Positions 10,801-24,606 of a stretch of 64,000 bases of DNA are shown here, piece by piece. The stretch comes from Metopolophium dirhodum. Lineage: Eukaryota; Arthropoda; Insecta; Hemiptera; Aphididae. Below the pieces are notes generated by a model. It did not search any database, was not told where the DNA came from, and was given only the letters and a program-made list of their open reading frames with translations. The stretch spans positions 16,120,001-16,184,000 of the forward strand of contig NC_083566.1 of the NCBI RefSeq assembly GCF_019925205.1. Reading direction: 5' to 3'. Position numbers and translations under genes: made by a program. Every line of letters begins with the position of its first letter. The first letter of the stretch is position 1.

Positions 10801-13798
10801 GCACAATTAATAGCTAAAGAAAACTACGACTTAATAATATGTATGAGTGCTGATTTTAATTTACATTTACGTAATAATATTACTCTATTAGTGACTATAA
10901 TATTATGTTTAGGTATGCAGTATGCAATGGAAAATTAATTATCATTCATAGGTTACATTTTTAGTATTTCTATAGCATTGTGCATTACACATTTTCAATG
11001 ATCACTATATTTATTTTACTCAATCTTGATCTACTTTTTGTTGCCAAATTTTATTGTTGTAGATATTATGTATGTTTGATGCAAAACTACCTATAATATG
11101 TTCAACTAATCATTAGTTCGGTAGTAGGTACCTATAGATTTTGTATATAAAAAATGCACTCCAATATGGTATAACATAATGCGTTTTCACCAAATACTCA
11201 ATAATATAATTTTGTCTTTTACTATGATCCAAATATCAACTAGACTTAATAAAACAATGAAAAAATAGTAAAAATCGTAAACTTTCTCTTAACACGACAT
11301 CACTTAAATTTATTGATTTCATAATATTGGTACATTAAAAATAAATAATTTTGTTGACTTATTGTGTGAGTCATTATTTTTTCCACTACAAATATAAATA
11401 TTATTACGTCATCAAATAAAACTGTTAAACTGAATTTTAGTTTTAAAATTATTATAAAAAGCAATAATAATATTTATATCCTTTAAATTATAATGCACAA
11501 TTCATATAGGTATGTTTTAATAAATACCTATTTTTTTTTTTAACAAAACTACCTATACGTATTTAAGTACACTATTCATAAATAAATGAGGCGAGTAGAA
11601 TGATTACAAAATACAAATTAATTTTATCTCCACATTCCGTATTTTAATATACTTATATATTATTTTATTTTACTAATTACAACTACTATATGAGTACCCG
11701 TGAAATACTCTTCTGGATTTGTAAATTTCTTATTTGTTATAATATGATTTTTTATAGATATCAATTGATAAGTGATATTATCACTGTGATTACTGTCTCT
11801 CGAAATTCATCACTCACGATAACTCAAAGTTCACCAGAACGACAAAACTTAACATAAATGTTTATATTAAATAACAATCGAATACCATTAAAGCTTCTTA
11901 GAATAGTTTTTATCAAAATAATAAATGCTTAAAATAATGCAAATTTCACTCAATACAATTCTCGTTATTTATCAAATCTTTAAATAGGTACTAAAGTTTT
12001 CATTTATAAATCTGTGGCCTTTTGTTAGATGGGCCATGTCAAATGACAAAATGTATTTAATCATTTTATTGATTTTATATAATCTTAAAATAACAACTAT
12101 GACTGAATTTTACTCAAATAAAAATAGCCTATTTTTAATTCTTAAGTTAGTCACATTGATTCCTTTATGTTAACTTTTATGTAAACTACTAAAAACCAGC
12201 AACAAAAATAATATTTAACAAACAACAAATCTTAATTTTACCAAAATTTATTTCATAGTGATACATTATACATTAGTCATTTTGCACCGAGGCATAGAAA
12301 TATAATATATCTACGTACCTGTCGTACAAATACTTTATACAAATAATAAAATAAGAAGAATTATTTACCAACAGTTTTGTTGAAATACATATTTTATCAT
12401 GGATCCAAGAATATTTATAAAAATATATTAATAGAAATTTCACAATTTTATTTTATCAACTGTCAATATTGTATTTCTAATTGTGATAACTTTTATAAAT
12501 ATTTGCAATATGTTTTATATTATGAACAAAAAAACACACACCAAAAATTAACATAGTTGTTTATTTGGTTCAACAGTACATTGTATATCTAATATTACAA
12601 CTACAGTGCAATTATTAATTATTATACTGTCCGACAAGTAACTGTCGTATTACTTCCTACGTACCAACTACCAATATTGATAAATCAAAACGCACATAAC
12701 TAAAACATAATCACTTTATTGCTGTTTTGTTCTACTACATCACATGCTGAAGAACCCCTTTCCTTTTAGTTCGGTACATAATAATAAACCAAGAATTGGT
12801 ATTATATTTGCACCTTGAAAAGATGCAAATCGATAGTATAATTATATCTATATAATTATTCGAGAGCGCGGACGTTTAAAAATATAAAAACAAATTTGTT
12901 TTATATTCGTTCCTTTGAAACAGCACGAACAAAGGACGTTTCGTTTAAATGAAAATTGCCAAGAGACCATCAGGGTCCCAATATAATTACGCGTGATACA
13001 ACGTAACCCCAACACCACGCGCATAATATGCGCAACCACTATAATCTTGCACGTGTTTTAGTGAATATGGGTTCAAAACCATTATATTAAAAGGATAGTC
13101 AATGTTAGTTATATACTTATATTTAGTCGGGAACTACAAAATTCTAGTCTCCAAATTACACGCGATTTATTACAGCTTTTCATCCCATCTGCATCGTCGG
13201 ACAACAGTATTAGGTACCTATAATAATAATATATATAATATACCTATACTATATATTAATATAGTATAATACCAAGTCATAATCTCCATCATGGTATATA
13301 GATAATTGGTTTCAGGTAAACCGAAAATGTACAAGCTAAAAATTGAACGTAATTGTTATGAATGTATATCAAATAAAAATATAAGCCTAAGGCAGTAAGG
13401 CCATATTGATTGCGTACTTGCACGTATTAAATTCAACAAGTTCGACAAATTCGAGAGGTTCTTGTCGTAATTTAACAAAACAATAATTTTCGAATATCTA
13501 TCTAGATAATAGATAAAATATGACCAAATGCATATTGTTTAAAAAACAAATAATTTAAAACTCAAATTAGAATAAATTATCATGTTTGCTATATTTTTAT
13601 TTTAAACATAATAATATATATATGTAAATATAAGCTTAAATTTTTACACAAGTCATCGGATTATTCATCAGAGTTAACAGACGATGAACAATATAAATTA
13701 TACTACAAAATAACTACAGTATAATACAGTAGCAATAGTTTAGAAAATTCAACTACTCACAAAAATAAAAAAATGTTATACAAACATAAAATTGAAAC
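10801..13798. other. Long AT-rich non-genic stretch
   Basis: About 3 kb of AT-rich DNA with TAGGTACCTA palindromes (for example near 11127 and 13213). It contains a slightly CpG-richer patch at 12840-13040. The 63-codon minus frame in that patch shows no motif and I do not call it a gene. Confidence 0.5.
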
Positions 13799-13890
13799 AT
13801 CAATGGGAAGATTGCAGGCTACAAAAAAAACGTGGAGTGGGATGAACAGAACTCAGGTTGGCGTAGAAATGGATAGAGAAAGATGGTAGG
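13799..13890 (+). pseudogene. Possible LINE (RTE-like) C-terminal scrap
   Basis: One plus frame reads MGRLQATKKTWSGMNRTQVGVEMDRERW. The spacing of G-R-x-x-x-x-x-x-W ... V..D..RW resembles the conserved C-terminal tail of RTE-type and related reverse transcriptases (GRP...W.D.....V...DR..WR). It is only about 30 codons long and AT-rich repeats surround it, so the assignment is weak. Confidence 0.35.
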
Positions 13891-14999
13891 TATGACTTTT
13901 TTTTTCAATATGCACTTGAAGTCGGACTGCATCTACAAATAAGAAGATCAAGGAGGAGAAAATTTAAAATCTTGTCACAAAAAATTATCCAGATAATTTA
14001 TCTCAGGTGAACGTTTTATTTAAATAGATAAGATAAATTTTTTTTCTAGATAATGCAAGCACCGTCAAAATGTTTATGACTAGTTATGAGTAATTAGATA
14101 ACAAATCATATACTAAAATAGAAAGCCTAGAATTCAGTTTAGTTTAGATTATTATTTAATTAGTTTAACCTGATTACATGCAATTAAGAATAAAATATTA
14201 TATCAAAATTAATCAGTGAATGTGTACATAATAAGAACAATACATGTAAATAATTTAAAGAAGTTATACAATTTAAGACGATAAAAACAATATTAAGATT
14301 TTAGTTAAATGTTCAAAAGCCTTATAAATAGTTCTAATTATTTGTACAGTTATATTATATAAAAAAAATGTATTATAATTTATTGATCTCTTCTGTTTTA
14401 TTACCAACATTGTTTCCCTTTTAGCTTTATTTTAGCAAATAATTATTGCTAAAAACGTAATAAATAAAACCATAACACAATGGGTTTTATTATTTTTATT
14501 ACATGTTCGTATATTTTATTGCACATCATACTTCTAAACTTTATGTAAATAACCCATATTTATTCTTTTTTTTTTAGTATTTTGTATTTTTGTGTGGTTT
14601 TAAATGGTGATGAAAGTTATTGAAACATTCGTTTGTAATATATATATTTTAATATTCAATGTTTGTAGAATATTATAGGTACATATTTATTTTCAAAATT
14701 AAATATAACATAAAATTGGATTTAAAATTTAATTATTAATTATTATTTATTAAAGTAGGTATTTTAAAAGTTTTTTGCAAAATTTTATTGTTAAACCATG
14801 TTCTTAAGTTTTGATTAATTTGATTGAAATAAATGGCAAACTGATAAGTTTGTATTTTTGAAAAACTTTATAACAAGAATTCTTTCATCAGCTGTAGGAA
14901 CAGTTCAGTTGATAAAGTCTAAAATGAGACTAACGTTTTCGAATTATTATTTAACAAACTTATTTTTCTACAAAGTTCATGTAGGTATAAACTGATAGC
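13891..14999. other. AT-rich non-genic stretch
   Basis: No gene or delimited repeat is visible. The last eight bases (14992-14999) are the left target-site duplication of the next element. Confidence 0.5.
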
Positions 15000-15765
15000 G
15001 GTAAATGGACATTTCCCCCCGGACATTTTCCCTCGACTGTTTTCGGTCTAGTAGGACATTTCCCCCCCCCCCCTCCCCGGATATATTTTTGATGCGGAAA
15101 TTTCCCCCCCCCCCCCCCATATTTTTTTAAAGTTAATTATTGACTAATAATATTGAATTTAATAATATAATATTAATTATTATTTATTATTTATTATTTA
15201 ATATGAATTTTTTTTATGAATAGAATATAAAATAATTTTTATTTTCATAAATATAATAGATTATAAATGTATATGTTTGATCAACTGAACTACTTACTTG
15301 AAACAATAAAAATTAAGAAAAAAAATAGGTAAGTGTAAAGTAAGATATAATTAATAACTAATAAAAATTGTTAAAAACTCCGACATAAAAAAGATACATT
15401 TTGTAAAAACATTTGAATTCTGATTCTTTTGTTATTTGTTATTTCTTAACTTATATTTTTTAGCCTTTGTTCATATTTATTTTGTTTTTTTTTTTTTTGT
15501 TAAAACTGTACCAGTTTGAATATTTAACAATTTAATAATTGCTTGTGAATTTGATCCAAGTAGTTCAGTTGATCAAAAATATAAATCTATAATTTATATT
15601 TTATTATATTTATAAATATATTTGAAAATATTATACAATAGGCATAAATTAATTTCATATTAAATAATAATATTATATTATTAAATAGTAAACTTAAAAA
15701 AAAAATGGGGGGAAAATATCCGTATCAAAAATATGTCATGGGGGGGGGGGGGATGTCCGTGATTC
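15000..15765. mobile_element. Fold-back hAT-like MITE with long inverted arms
   Basis: The 766-bp element is flanked by a perfect 8-bp duplication, CTGATAGC (14992-14999 and 15766-15773), the target length of hAT and some other cut-and-paste elements. The arms are long imperfect inverted repeats of roughly 220-300 bases. The left arm has GATGCGGAAATTTCCCC and ATGTTTGATCAACTGAACTA. The right arm has the inverse of both (ATATCCGTATC near 15720 and TAGTTCAGTTGATCAAAAAT near 15565). The left arm seems to carry an extra copy of the C-tract unit. Tracts of 12 C (15062-15073), 15 C (15104-15118) and 13 G (15740-15752) sit near the ends. There is no transposase ORF. The transcript or single strand could fold into a very long hairpin. 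Confidence 0.85.
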
Positions 15766-16182
15766 CTGATAGCATATAGACTATACTTAGGAACTAAATT
15801 TTTAACTACAAAAATCATTGGTAAATTATACAATTTTTTATATAATATTATACACTAATATTTTATTTTTGTTTTTAATCTACATGACGTATCTCTTGTC
15901 GATTTTTTAAGTTTTAAATGTTTAGAATTTATACTACAAAATGCAAATGATTTTTGTAAGTTTTATTTACATGGTATAATTATTTTATTTTAAATATTAC
16001 GTCTATGCTGGGATGACTTTTATAATACATTCAACATAATATGTTAACTGAAAAAATAATTCACATCTTAAATATATTATATAAAGACAATTAAACTAAT
16101 AATAAGTTTAATTATATCATTATCGATAAATTGACATACGCACTTATAAGTGTAAGCCTATATGTAAATATAAAATAATATA

Positions 16183-16413
16183 CAGGCTGTTCAAAAAGTG
16201 TGTAAACGGCCATCATACTAATATTAGGACTGATAAATTATAATATTATAAAATACCTATAATTAATAAGGTGATTAGATATTGTAAATATTGGTGTGTA
16301 ATATTTTACCTATAAGTAATAAATTTTCAACAGTGTTATCTGTTATTGCTATATGCAGATATAAAAATATGCAAACAGTAATTGAAATGTTTTCAAATTT
16401 TTTGAACACCTAG
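16183..16413. mobile_element. mariner-like MITE
   Basis: The left end CAGGCTGTTCAAAAAGTG and the right end, inverse of CTAGGTGTTCAAAAAATT, form imperfect inverted repeats. TA lies on both outer sides (16181-16182 and 16414-16415). The GTTCAAAAA core is common in mariner-type termini. The element is 231 bp, has no ORF and is non-autonomous. Confidence 0.7.
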
Positions 16414-18719
16414 TATAATATGTACTTAAATATGTAATATATATTTATTAGTAGGACACGAGTGCAACTGTACAATAGGCATAGACTTTAGTTATTTGAG
16501 TTTATCATTCGTTTCTTACGATCTTCCTAGTTTTGTTCTAGTAAGTTATATTATAATTTATAATAATATAAAACAAAAGAATACGTATATTTTTATAAAA
16601 GAAACAAAAATGAAAATATCTAAATCTGTAGAAATATATTCTGTTTAAAGGATTTTTTTTTCTAATTTTTAATATAGACAACCAGAGCTTATTTATGAAA
16701 TTTGCGTGGAATGTAAAAACAATTACCAATACCCGACTAGAATCAGAGGCGCTTGCTTAGCTCTAAAAATACTCTTATATTTAAAGAATTTTATAGTTAA
16801 ATCGTAATACTTAAAAAACGGCCAACAATCGATCTTTCTTGAATACATAGGAAAACAAATACAAAGGTACTTAATAACATAATGAGATATTATTAATATT
16901 TTTATAATTTTAAATGATTTAGTAGAAGGAAATTCAGAAGGTAGTGTTTTTCAGATAATTAATATTAAAGTAGGGACCTAAAATATTATGGAAAAAGATT
17001 TAGATAAAGAGAATTTAAATTTTATAAAATGGCTTCTAATAAGCTTCTATTAATTTAAACAACATAACCATGAAATATAAAAAGCATTCATGGAGTGTCT
17101 ACCTTTCCTTTGCATCCATAATATTCGCCCTTGCTTAATTATATATTAATGTTGGCTTAAAATACATAAATTTCACTTAAAAGTGTAGCAAACTGATGTT
17201 CTACTGAGTGAAATCTGTTGTCATAATAATATGTATACAGATTACAAGTATACTTATAGAGTTGAACAACGATTTTTTTCAAAGGATCATGTGATTTTAC
17301 TCGATATTAATAAATAATTTCGATAACGTAGATTAATAAATTGACAGACTGATTACCAGATTTGGTATACATATACAGCTATAATACACCTATAGGTGCA
17401 TTCCATATTATGAACATTAAAACAATTTTAGTTGTATGGTCTAGGATTAAGTCATTTGATTTATTATTTTTTACACGTCATGCATATTGCCCCGCATTTG
17501 TGTATTTTAAACAAAGTTCAATTTTTTACATCGTGCCTTGATTTTTTCTCTGGTCCTTGTCCTGTTTTCAACCAAGATGAAGTATATCAGATTATAATAT
17601 TGACATATTTGCTTTGAGATACTACAACACAGTTTTTATACATATTTATTTAAGGATATGATTGATTAGATGGTCGTATTACGTTACGTACTTGAAATGC
17701 AATCAAGTAATTTGTTTTCAAATAATTTATAACCTTATTTTTTTTAATGTATTTTTTATATTGGTTACTAAATTAATTTATTAAATAAAAATTAAGAATA
17801 GTACCTTTTCAATGTAGGTATATTATGCTAATTTGACGGTCACCTTGTTTTGTTCCTTATAGTTCAGTTAGTTAGTTTTTCTATAGACAAATTATTTGTA
17901 AATGTGTTTCAGGTGGTACCCACTTATTGTTATTGAACGTATAATATATTTTTACTCCCAAATTGATACATTTTATGCATAGATAATTAAGACAATTATA
18001 AATTTAGTCATGTAATATCGTATACACTATACATTCATCAATAGATGATTTACACTGCTAAATGTAAAACTATAATTCTTTTCGATAAAATTATCATGTA
18101 TTTTTTGTGACTTTCATAGCATAATGATTACCCGAGTAATTTTTTCATCAATATGGATTGTCGGTTTAGTACGTGACTATTATACAGTATGTCCATAAAA
18201 ATGAAACGGATATAACAGGCAATTATAAAATTACAATACTTTTATTCGAACGCTTTATATTTAAAATAATGTCTATTTATGTGATTTTTTTTGGATATTG
18301 GTAAAATACTTTAACGGTATAATGGATAACTAATACCTGAGTTTTTTATTGCGTATAAAACAAATTAAATATTTAAATTATAACTATAAATATTAACTAT
18401 TATTACACGCACAAAGACTGTGCAGAATTCAGTTCACATTTCAAAGATGTTTTTTTAAATATATATTTATATAGGTAGGTAACTATAGTTTGATTTATCA
18501 AACTTTTAATTCGTTTTCATAGTATTTATTTTTATATTTTATGGATTTACCTGACTTAAGTAAACCCTGGGATTTTAAATCCATAATTTTCGACTCGACC
18601 ATTTTATAATTGTTGATTTTTCTAAACGAAATTAGTATTTTCGATTCCGATTTTTTTTTTTGAAAAAATCAGATTGGATTAACAACAACTTCCTGAAATA
18701 ATTTCGGATACCTTATCTC
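16414..18719. other. AT-rich non-genic stretch
   Basis: No supported gene. Near 18186 the phrase CAGTATGTCCATAAAAATG resembles a Tc1/mariner terminus next to TA, but I found no matching inverse end nearby. Confidence 0.45.
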
Positions 18720-18932
18720 CTAGTAGAAAACCCCATCTACTATTTGATTTTTCGTAACCTCCGTCTTTAATAAAATCCGTAGGTATCCGAGATAAAATGG
18801 TGCGTGTATAATGGACACTGCACGTATATCAAAACCTCTGCGCAGTTGTTTTATGCAATTTTGGGTACCAATGTTCAACGAGCCAGGTGCATTTTTCATC
18901 TGTTCATTGAATGCGCCCAGGAAAAATAACAT
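18720..18932 (-). other. Short coding-like block, unidentified
   Basis: A 70-codon minus frame beginning MLFFLGAFNEQMKNAPGSL. Its codon usage and residue mix (few low-complexity runs, varied charged residues) look more like coding sequence than the surrounding AT-rich noise. I recognise no domain. It could be a decayed gene or transposon exon, or chance. No splice signals or upstream context support a gene model. Confidence 0.2.
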
Positions 18933-19590
18933 CTGGCATACAGATCAACCGGTTCGAAAATGGTACGGAAAGCGATAAAGCATTATATTTGTTTTTCTCT
19001 TATATGTTTTACTTACGCAGTAAACACCATATAGGTATAATATTATACTTTTATCGTTATTATTTTCAAGATACACATTACTGTAATTTACTTCTACAAT
19101 ATATTTCCATAACATGATCTTTATAACTAAGACATAGGCACTACAAGTTACACCTATTCCTAATGTTATATTCCTAGAGTTATAAAAATCATTTCATTTC
19201 AAAAAAAAAAATGCATAAACGAGGTGCAGCTATTGTAAAAAAACTTTTTAAAACAGGCATATATATATTTTATGTCACTATTGTCATGTATAGGTAATCA
19301 TCTATGGAAGTAAAATGTAGAGTACCTGTGTTCCTAATATATGACAAGAATACAACTATTTTTATTCTAAGAAAGGCAACATACTCTCATTAAATGTGCT
19401 AATGGAGAATCAACGTATTATAATATATTATAATATGTATACTATATTTTATATAGTTGGAATGTTAAGTATTATAGCTATTAGAGTGCATGAGATTCTA
19501 ATGAAGGTATATAGTATTCGTTGATTACGATAACTTAAATTGTTGGAATCACGTGATATATGCATATAGGCTCAAATCACCTAAAAATAT
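18933..19590. other. AT-rich non-genic stretch
   Basis: Nothing identifiable beyond AT-rich sequence and a poly(A) tract near 19201. Confidence 0.5.
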
Positions 19591-19751
19591 CAGGGGGCTT
19601 AAGCACCAACATTTTTTTAATCTGTATTTGAATTTTTAATAAATGTAGTTATAATGGAAATATTATCGTGGTAGTAGTATATAAGTTATACTCACGGGAT
19701 TCGAGGTGCTAGCATTAAAATGCAGGGTGCTAAGCACCCTTAGCACCCCTG
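19591..19751. repeat. Probable MITE with CAGGGGtGCTTAG-type ends
   Basis: The left end CAGGGGGCTTAAGCACC and the right end, inverse of CAGGGGTGCTAAGGGTGC, are imperfect inverted repeats rich in CTTAGCACC words. No clear duplication flanks them, so the boundaries are tentative. It looks like a relative of the G/C-rich-ended MITEs elsewhere in the window. Confidence 0.5.
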
Positions 19752-21423
19752 CGATTTGCGTTAATGGTGATATTATATTGAAATTTGGTAGATGTCAGAT
19801 ACCGCTTGTGATATCAATATAATATAATATTATACATTTTGGACATTTTTTAATTATTGATTTATAATTAACAATACAATAAAGTTAACTGAGGTTAGAT
19901 AATTAATTATTTAACTTAATTACACATTAATAGCTCCTATTTTTAGAATCAAAGTAACATAATATTATAGAATAAGCAACTGGTAGGTAGCAAACCTACA
20001 TATTATAAAACTAAAATAATTATTGTATATTGTCATGAAATTGTATTATTTAATAGCGCGTATGAGGATAATACGATCATGTAGGTTACATCATCCAATA
20101 TACGGGTGAAACGGCAAAGTGACTATCCACGGTCTGAGACAATTTTTTGGTGTGTTAGTTTTAACACTACAACTTGGACACAATTTTTTTAATTGTCGTT
20201 TTTGTACCAGTTAAAGTAAAATAATCTTTTCAAAGATTTAAAAATTGAAAATTTCTTAAGAATTGTGTCGTTTTATAGAGAGGGTAGTTTTAAACGCGTG
20301 AAATAATATGATAATAATTAATTATCTATAATATAGTAATTGTATTGTGCATAGGTTTCAATTGGTAATTTAGGTAGCACTCTAATGCTAAATTATGACA
20401 TTAATCTAATCTTTGTTGTTGTTTTGTTGCCTTCGCAATTGTAACGGTCAGAAAAAAATTGGCTAGGAAAATAATGTATCCAACCCAAAAATATATAACA
20501 TTATGAACATTTAATTCTATTCTAATATAGAGAAAAAATTACATTTATCTAATCGATGTATTCTCGCAAAGTGATTTGTAGAAAATCAAGTGTTATGTAG
20601 ATATATATATATATATATATACCTTCTTATATATTATGAAATACTCGTTGATGATGTTTTCTTCGAATTTTTAGATAAATATTTTATGACCGTGAGTAGT
20701 GAGAACAATAATCAGGCCTGTCACAGTAGAATATTCAGTATGAAGAATAGCACCAATACACTGTGATGGTTACATATTATACGAGTAAATTCACAAAAAT
20801 GCATTTTGCAGTGCAATTTCATTCGTACTTGTGTATGTACATTGCAGAATTTGGCCCCTTAATAAATAGCAATTTCAGATTTCCATAATAGAAGAGCACA
20901 TATACTATTTGTCTGATAAAAACGTTAACCCAAATAAACTCTTCTACCGAGTACCGCATAAAGTAATATTTTTTATGTTTTTGCATTATTCGATTTCGTG
21001 CGACGGTGGCCAATAGTACTTTTCTCATTTTTTTTTTTTTTATAACATTACGGTTGTATGCACGTAGAATGAAAATAATTTAAAAGTACATAGATGTGGT
21101 TACGCATACACAATGCACTCCTTTTGTTATTGATTAGTCGATTCATTTCGTTCGGGCTTAATTTTCATCAATTTTTTACGGAACATTGAACTAGAATGAA
21201 TAGTAGGTATAAGTACAGTATTTTTCGAGTAAACCTGCAAGTATGATAGATCGAGAAATTTGTTTAACTTGTTTTTGTTACCTATATACTGTTGAAGCCA
21301 TTTCATCATTAGGCTGTTAAAATGTTGTTATTAAATGAGTAAATAAGTTATTATATAATTAAATTCAAGTTGTAATATTAATTATGAAACAAATATTCTT
21401 TACCATTAGATGTAGGAATAAAA
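19752..21423. other. AT-rich non-genic stretch
   Basis: AT-rich, with a (TA)n microsatellite at 20601-20621. Short minus frames at 20819-21028 and 21127-21309 have no recognisable features and I leave them uncalled. Confidence 0.5.
20601..20621. repeat. (AT)n microsatellite
   Basis: An uninterrupted run of about ten AT units. Confidence 0.9.
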
Positions 21424-21500
21424 AAAAGGTGGACAAGTAGGTCTGCTATACAGTATAGGTGTTAAGTGCATAGGGTCACAACAATGCAGGAGTCGCGATC
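21424..21500 (+). repeat. Interspersed repeat family D, diverged copy
   Basis: It reads GGTCTGCTATACAGTATAGG then TTAAGTGCATAGGGTCACA, matching the family D core seen intact at 35275-35335 (CTCTGCTGTACAGTAGGTTA). It is non-coding. Confidence 0.5.
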
Positions 21501-21834
21501 GACTGATCGATATTTAGAGGAATTAAGCACAATTGTACGCTTTATTTATACAAAATAAAATATTTATTAGCAAAGAAACACATGAAGAAATAATAAAAGA
21601 ATATTATTATGTTGCATGTAATAATATAAATAATATACCTAAACAAATAGTGGTCGATCACCAAGTAGCTGGTATTTAAAATGTTTAATGTAGTCCACTT
21701 GTTGGAAAAGGTTGACGACGATGTGTTAAATTAGAATTATTGTTTTGATATATTTAAACTTCAAATACTTATAAAAAAATCGTACCGATGTATGCTTGGG
21801 GTATTTTTTAATTGGTATATGAACCATTTATAAG

Positions 21835-22110
21835 TAACTTCTTATTCAATTTTCAAACTTTTTGACCAAGCAAAACAATTTTTCCCTACATTTATCTATA
21901 GAAAAAAAAAATTTCAAATTTAAAGTGTCCATAAATATATAGTTCAAAAAGAGTCAAGATATTTTAAAAATTTAATCTAGTATGGAAAATGATCATACTA
22001 ACATTAACATCTTAGGTCATTCGTTTTTGATTCACTACAAAATAAAATACAATTTGTCTTTAACTGGTTTTGCATAATAATTCCCGTTTTTCCTTAATTT
22101 TTCTTTTGTC
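21835..22110. repeat. Interspersed repeat family C, fragment
   Basis: It shares CTTTTTGACCAAGCAAAACA with the copy at 935-1443. It also shares ATAGTTCAAAAAGAGTCAAG with 24789-24811 (ATAGCTCAAAAAGAGTCGCC). Only part of the family unit is present. Confidence 0.5.
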
Positions 22111-23520
22111 CACTAGCCGGTAGGGAATATTAATTGTATCTACATAATAAATAAATTTCCATAGGAGACATCTAGACAATTACGTTTGGTACCTACTAAC
22201 ATTGGAATTCCCCTCATCCTCAACTTTTACTAAATATCACTATCATAATTTTTTTCAAATCAATTGGACATTATGCACAGTTATTTAGTTTTTCATAAAT
22301 TGATAAATGGCCTACCAGAAAAATTAATAAAACACTAATAGTTACTAGTTTTAATTGTGTGCATTCCAATTGGATTTTTCGATTTTTCATTTAAACAGAC
22401 ATAATATATTTTAACGAGACAGTTTTCATAATTTTATTTTTCAAATGTAATACGAAATAAAGACCTTTACTTTAATTGTAATAAATAGATGGCAGTTTGG
22501 TCTGGGTCGACTCTAGATTCGAGTTGAGTAGAATATGGATGTATATTTTATACGTACACAAACTCCTATACAGATTTTGATTAAAATTTAAAATATGTTT
22601 ATGTGTTTTAAGCTGTTGTATTTAGTTTTGGTTATGGGATAATGTTACAGTCCATCGACTTTTTTGGTAATATTGTTATTTACTAACTATTATATTATAC
22701 TAATTACTAAGGGAGTATTCCAAACATTTACACCAATAACTAAATGTTGATCAAATGATTTTCAATAACTCTCAACTGAACTAATTATTAGATGTACTTA
22801 CCTACTTATTTCATAAATAATTCTTCAACCCATGGGAGGTGAAACTCTGAAAGTACATAATACTATGAAGGTAGGTATTTGATTAATTACTATCAGCTAT
22901 AAAATATATTTTACAACATATCGATTATTTACTATTAATTATTATAATGTATAAGTAGGTGAAATATACAATTACCAATAAATATTAAGAATTGTACCTT
23001 TAAATTATAACTAGAATATATATAAATTATGTTACTTAACCATAGGTACACATTCATTAATTTTCATTCGCATTTTCTATACCTTTCTGTAAACACTTTT
23101 CCCGGTTAGTATAATATTATAGGAGCAGTGCTCGAATAGTTAGAATAGAATTTAAATCTATCGATAAATATTGTTTTGCAATCGAGTCTGGTTGATACTT
23201 CACACTTTTATAAAAGATCCGGAACAGAGGTGGTTTTTCGTTTTGGTTAGTATTTTCTGTAAAAATTGCCGATGGTAATATAAAAACGTTAAAGAATTAT
23301 CAGCAAGGCCCAAGAACTAATAACACATTAATTCAAACATAATATTATAAAATAAACACATTCCACAATATCATCACATAATATTATATTATACTCGTTG
23401 TGCTAATTTGTACAGATAGTGTATTTAAGTATTTAAATAATAAAAAAAAATGTTCATTATTCACACTACACTGTATATATATGTATAGGTGCACTATTAC
23501 TACATCGCCAGTGTTGCAGA
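22111..23520. other. AT-rich non-genic stretch
   Basis: No gene, RNA or delimited mobile element is visible. Confidence 0.5.
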
Positions 23521-23625
23521 TAACCAACAAAGTAAAAGTGTCCCCAGGCCCAGGCCTGCATTGGGGGGGGGGGGGGGGGGCGGCGCTGGGTACAACTGCC
23601 CCGGGTGCCAAAATTTTGTCGTCAG
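23521..23625. repeat. G/C-rich MITE fragment with an 18-base G tract
   Basis: A G run at 23563-23580 is flanked by CCCAGGCCCAGGCCTGCATT and by GCGCTGGGTACAACTGCCCC. The sequence is sharply richer in G and C than its surroundings, like the ends of the MITEs at 15000, 49808 and 60175. No second terminus was found, so it is a fragment or solo end. Short open frames running through the G tract are artefacts. Confidence 0.5.
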
Positions 23626-24606
23626 AAATTTGTTTACTTGTGAATTATTAAAATTTTATAATATTAATTATTTTAATAACAGTATATTATAATGTAATAT
23701 AATTTAGTATAATAGTATTATATATATTAATATACTGTTTGAAATTTATTATTCAAACAACCAATGTATTTATAGCAATATCGATCGATAATTATTAATA
23801 TACCTAATACCTAACAGTTCTCAAATTCGTTGTGATTATGTCAATAGACATCAATTATTTACAATACGGCGTATTTCGCTATCGTTTGCGGCGTGCTATT
23901 TTACAACACAATTATTACTTATTACTTATTAGGTACTTAGTAGGCCGATAAAAAAAGCTAAGTAGTAATCGAAATCGTAAAAAAACTTTGTTAAAACACA
24001 AAAAACAACTAATTGTTGTTAACAAATGTAAAAAAATTCAAGACTAGTTTGGTGAAAAAACCTCAACAGTTGAAAGTAAATATAAGTACACTGTATGTCT
24101 TATGTCTATACAATATAAATTATACTTACAAGTTACATTGTAAGTTATAACTACCTATGTATTAATCAAAGTTAACCTAAACTAATCAAAATGTGCAAAA
24201 ATAAATAGTTTAAAATATGTAAAACCAAGTAATTTAAGAATTTGCAACACTACGGAGTAGAAGAAAAATTTAAATATTATATTATATAGTTACATTATAT
24301 TTATAAAATACTATATACAAAAAAATATAAAAAATTAATTTTCATAGTTTTATATAATTTTATTTTATTTATTCATGAAGTACCTATTTAAATATGTTAA
24401 AGAAAAAACGACTTAGATGATGAATCATAAGCAAGGTTTAAGTGACATAAATTTAAATGTATCTTTGCGGAGAGAGGATCAAGCAATTACTAAACAATAT
24501 TTTAAAAAAAAGCACACATTGTAAAACAAATATTCTTTTCTTTGCTCAAAATCTAAAGGATTAATGAGGATCTATCTCCCATATTTTCCGTAATTTTAAT
24601 TCATTT
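23626..24606. other. AT-rich non-genic stretch
   Basis: Nothing identifiable. Confidence 0.5.

Noticed and set aside
18186..18210. Possible mariner terminus
   Set aside because: No matching inverse end with TA was found in the following kilobase.
23384..23692. Three overlapping frames encoding Gly or Pro runs
   Set aside because: They are created by the 18-base G tract.
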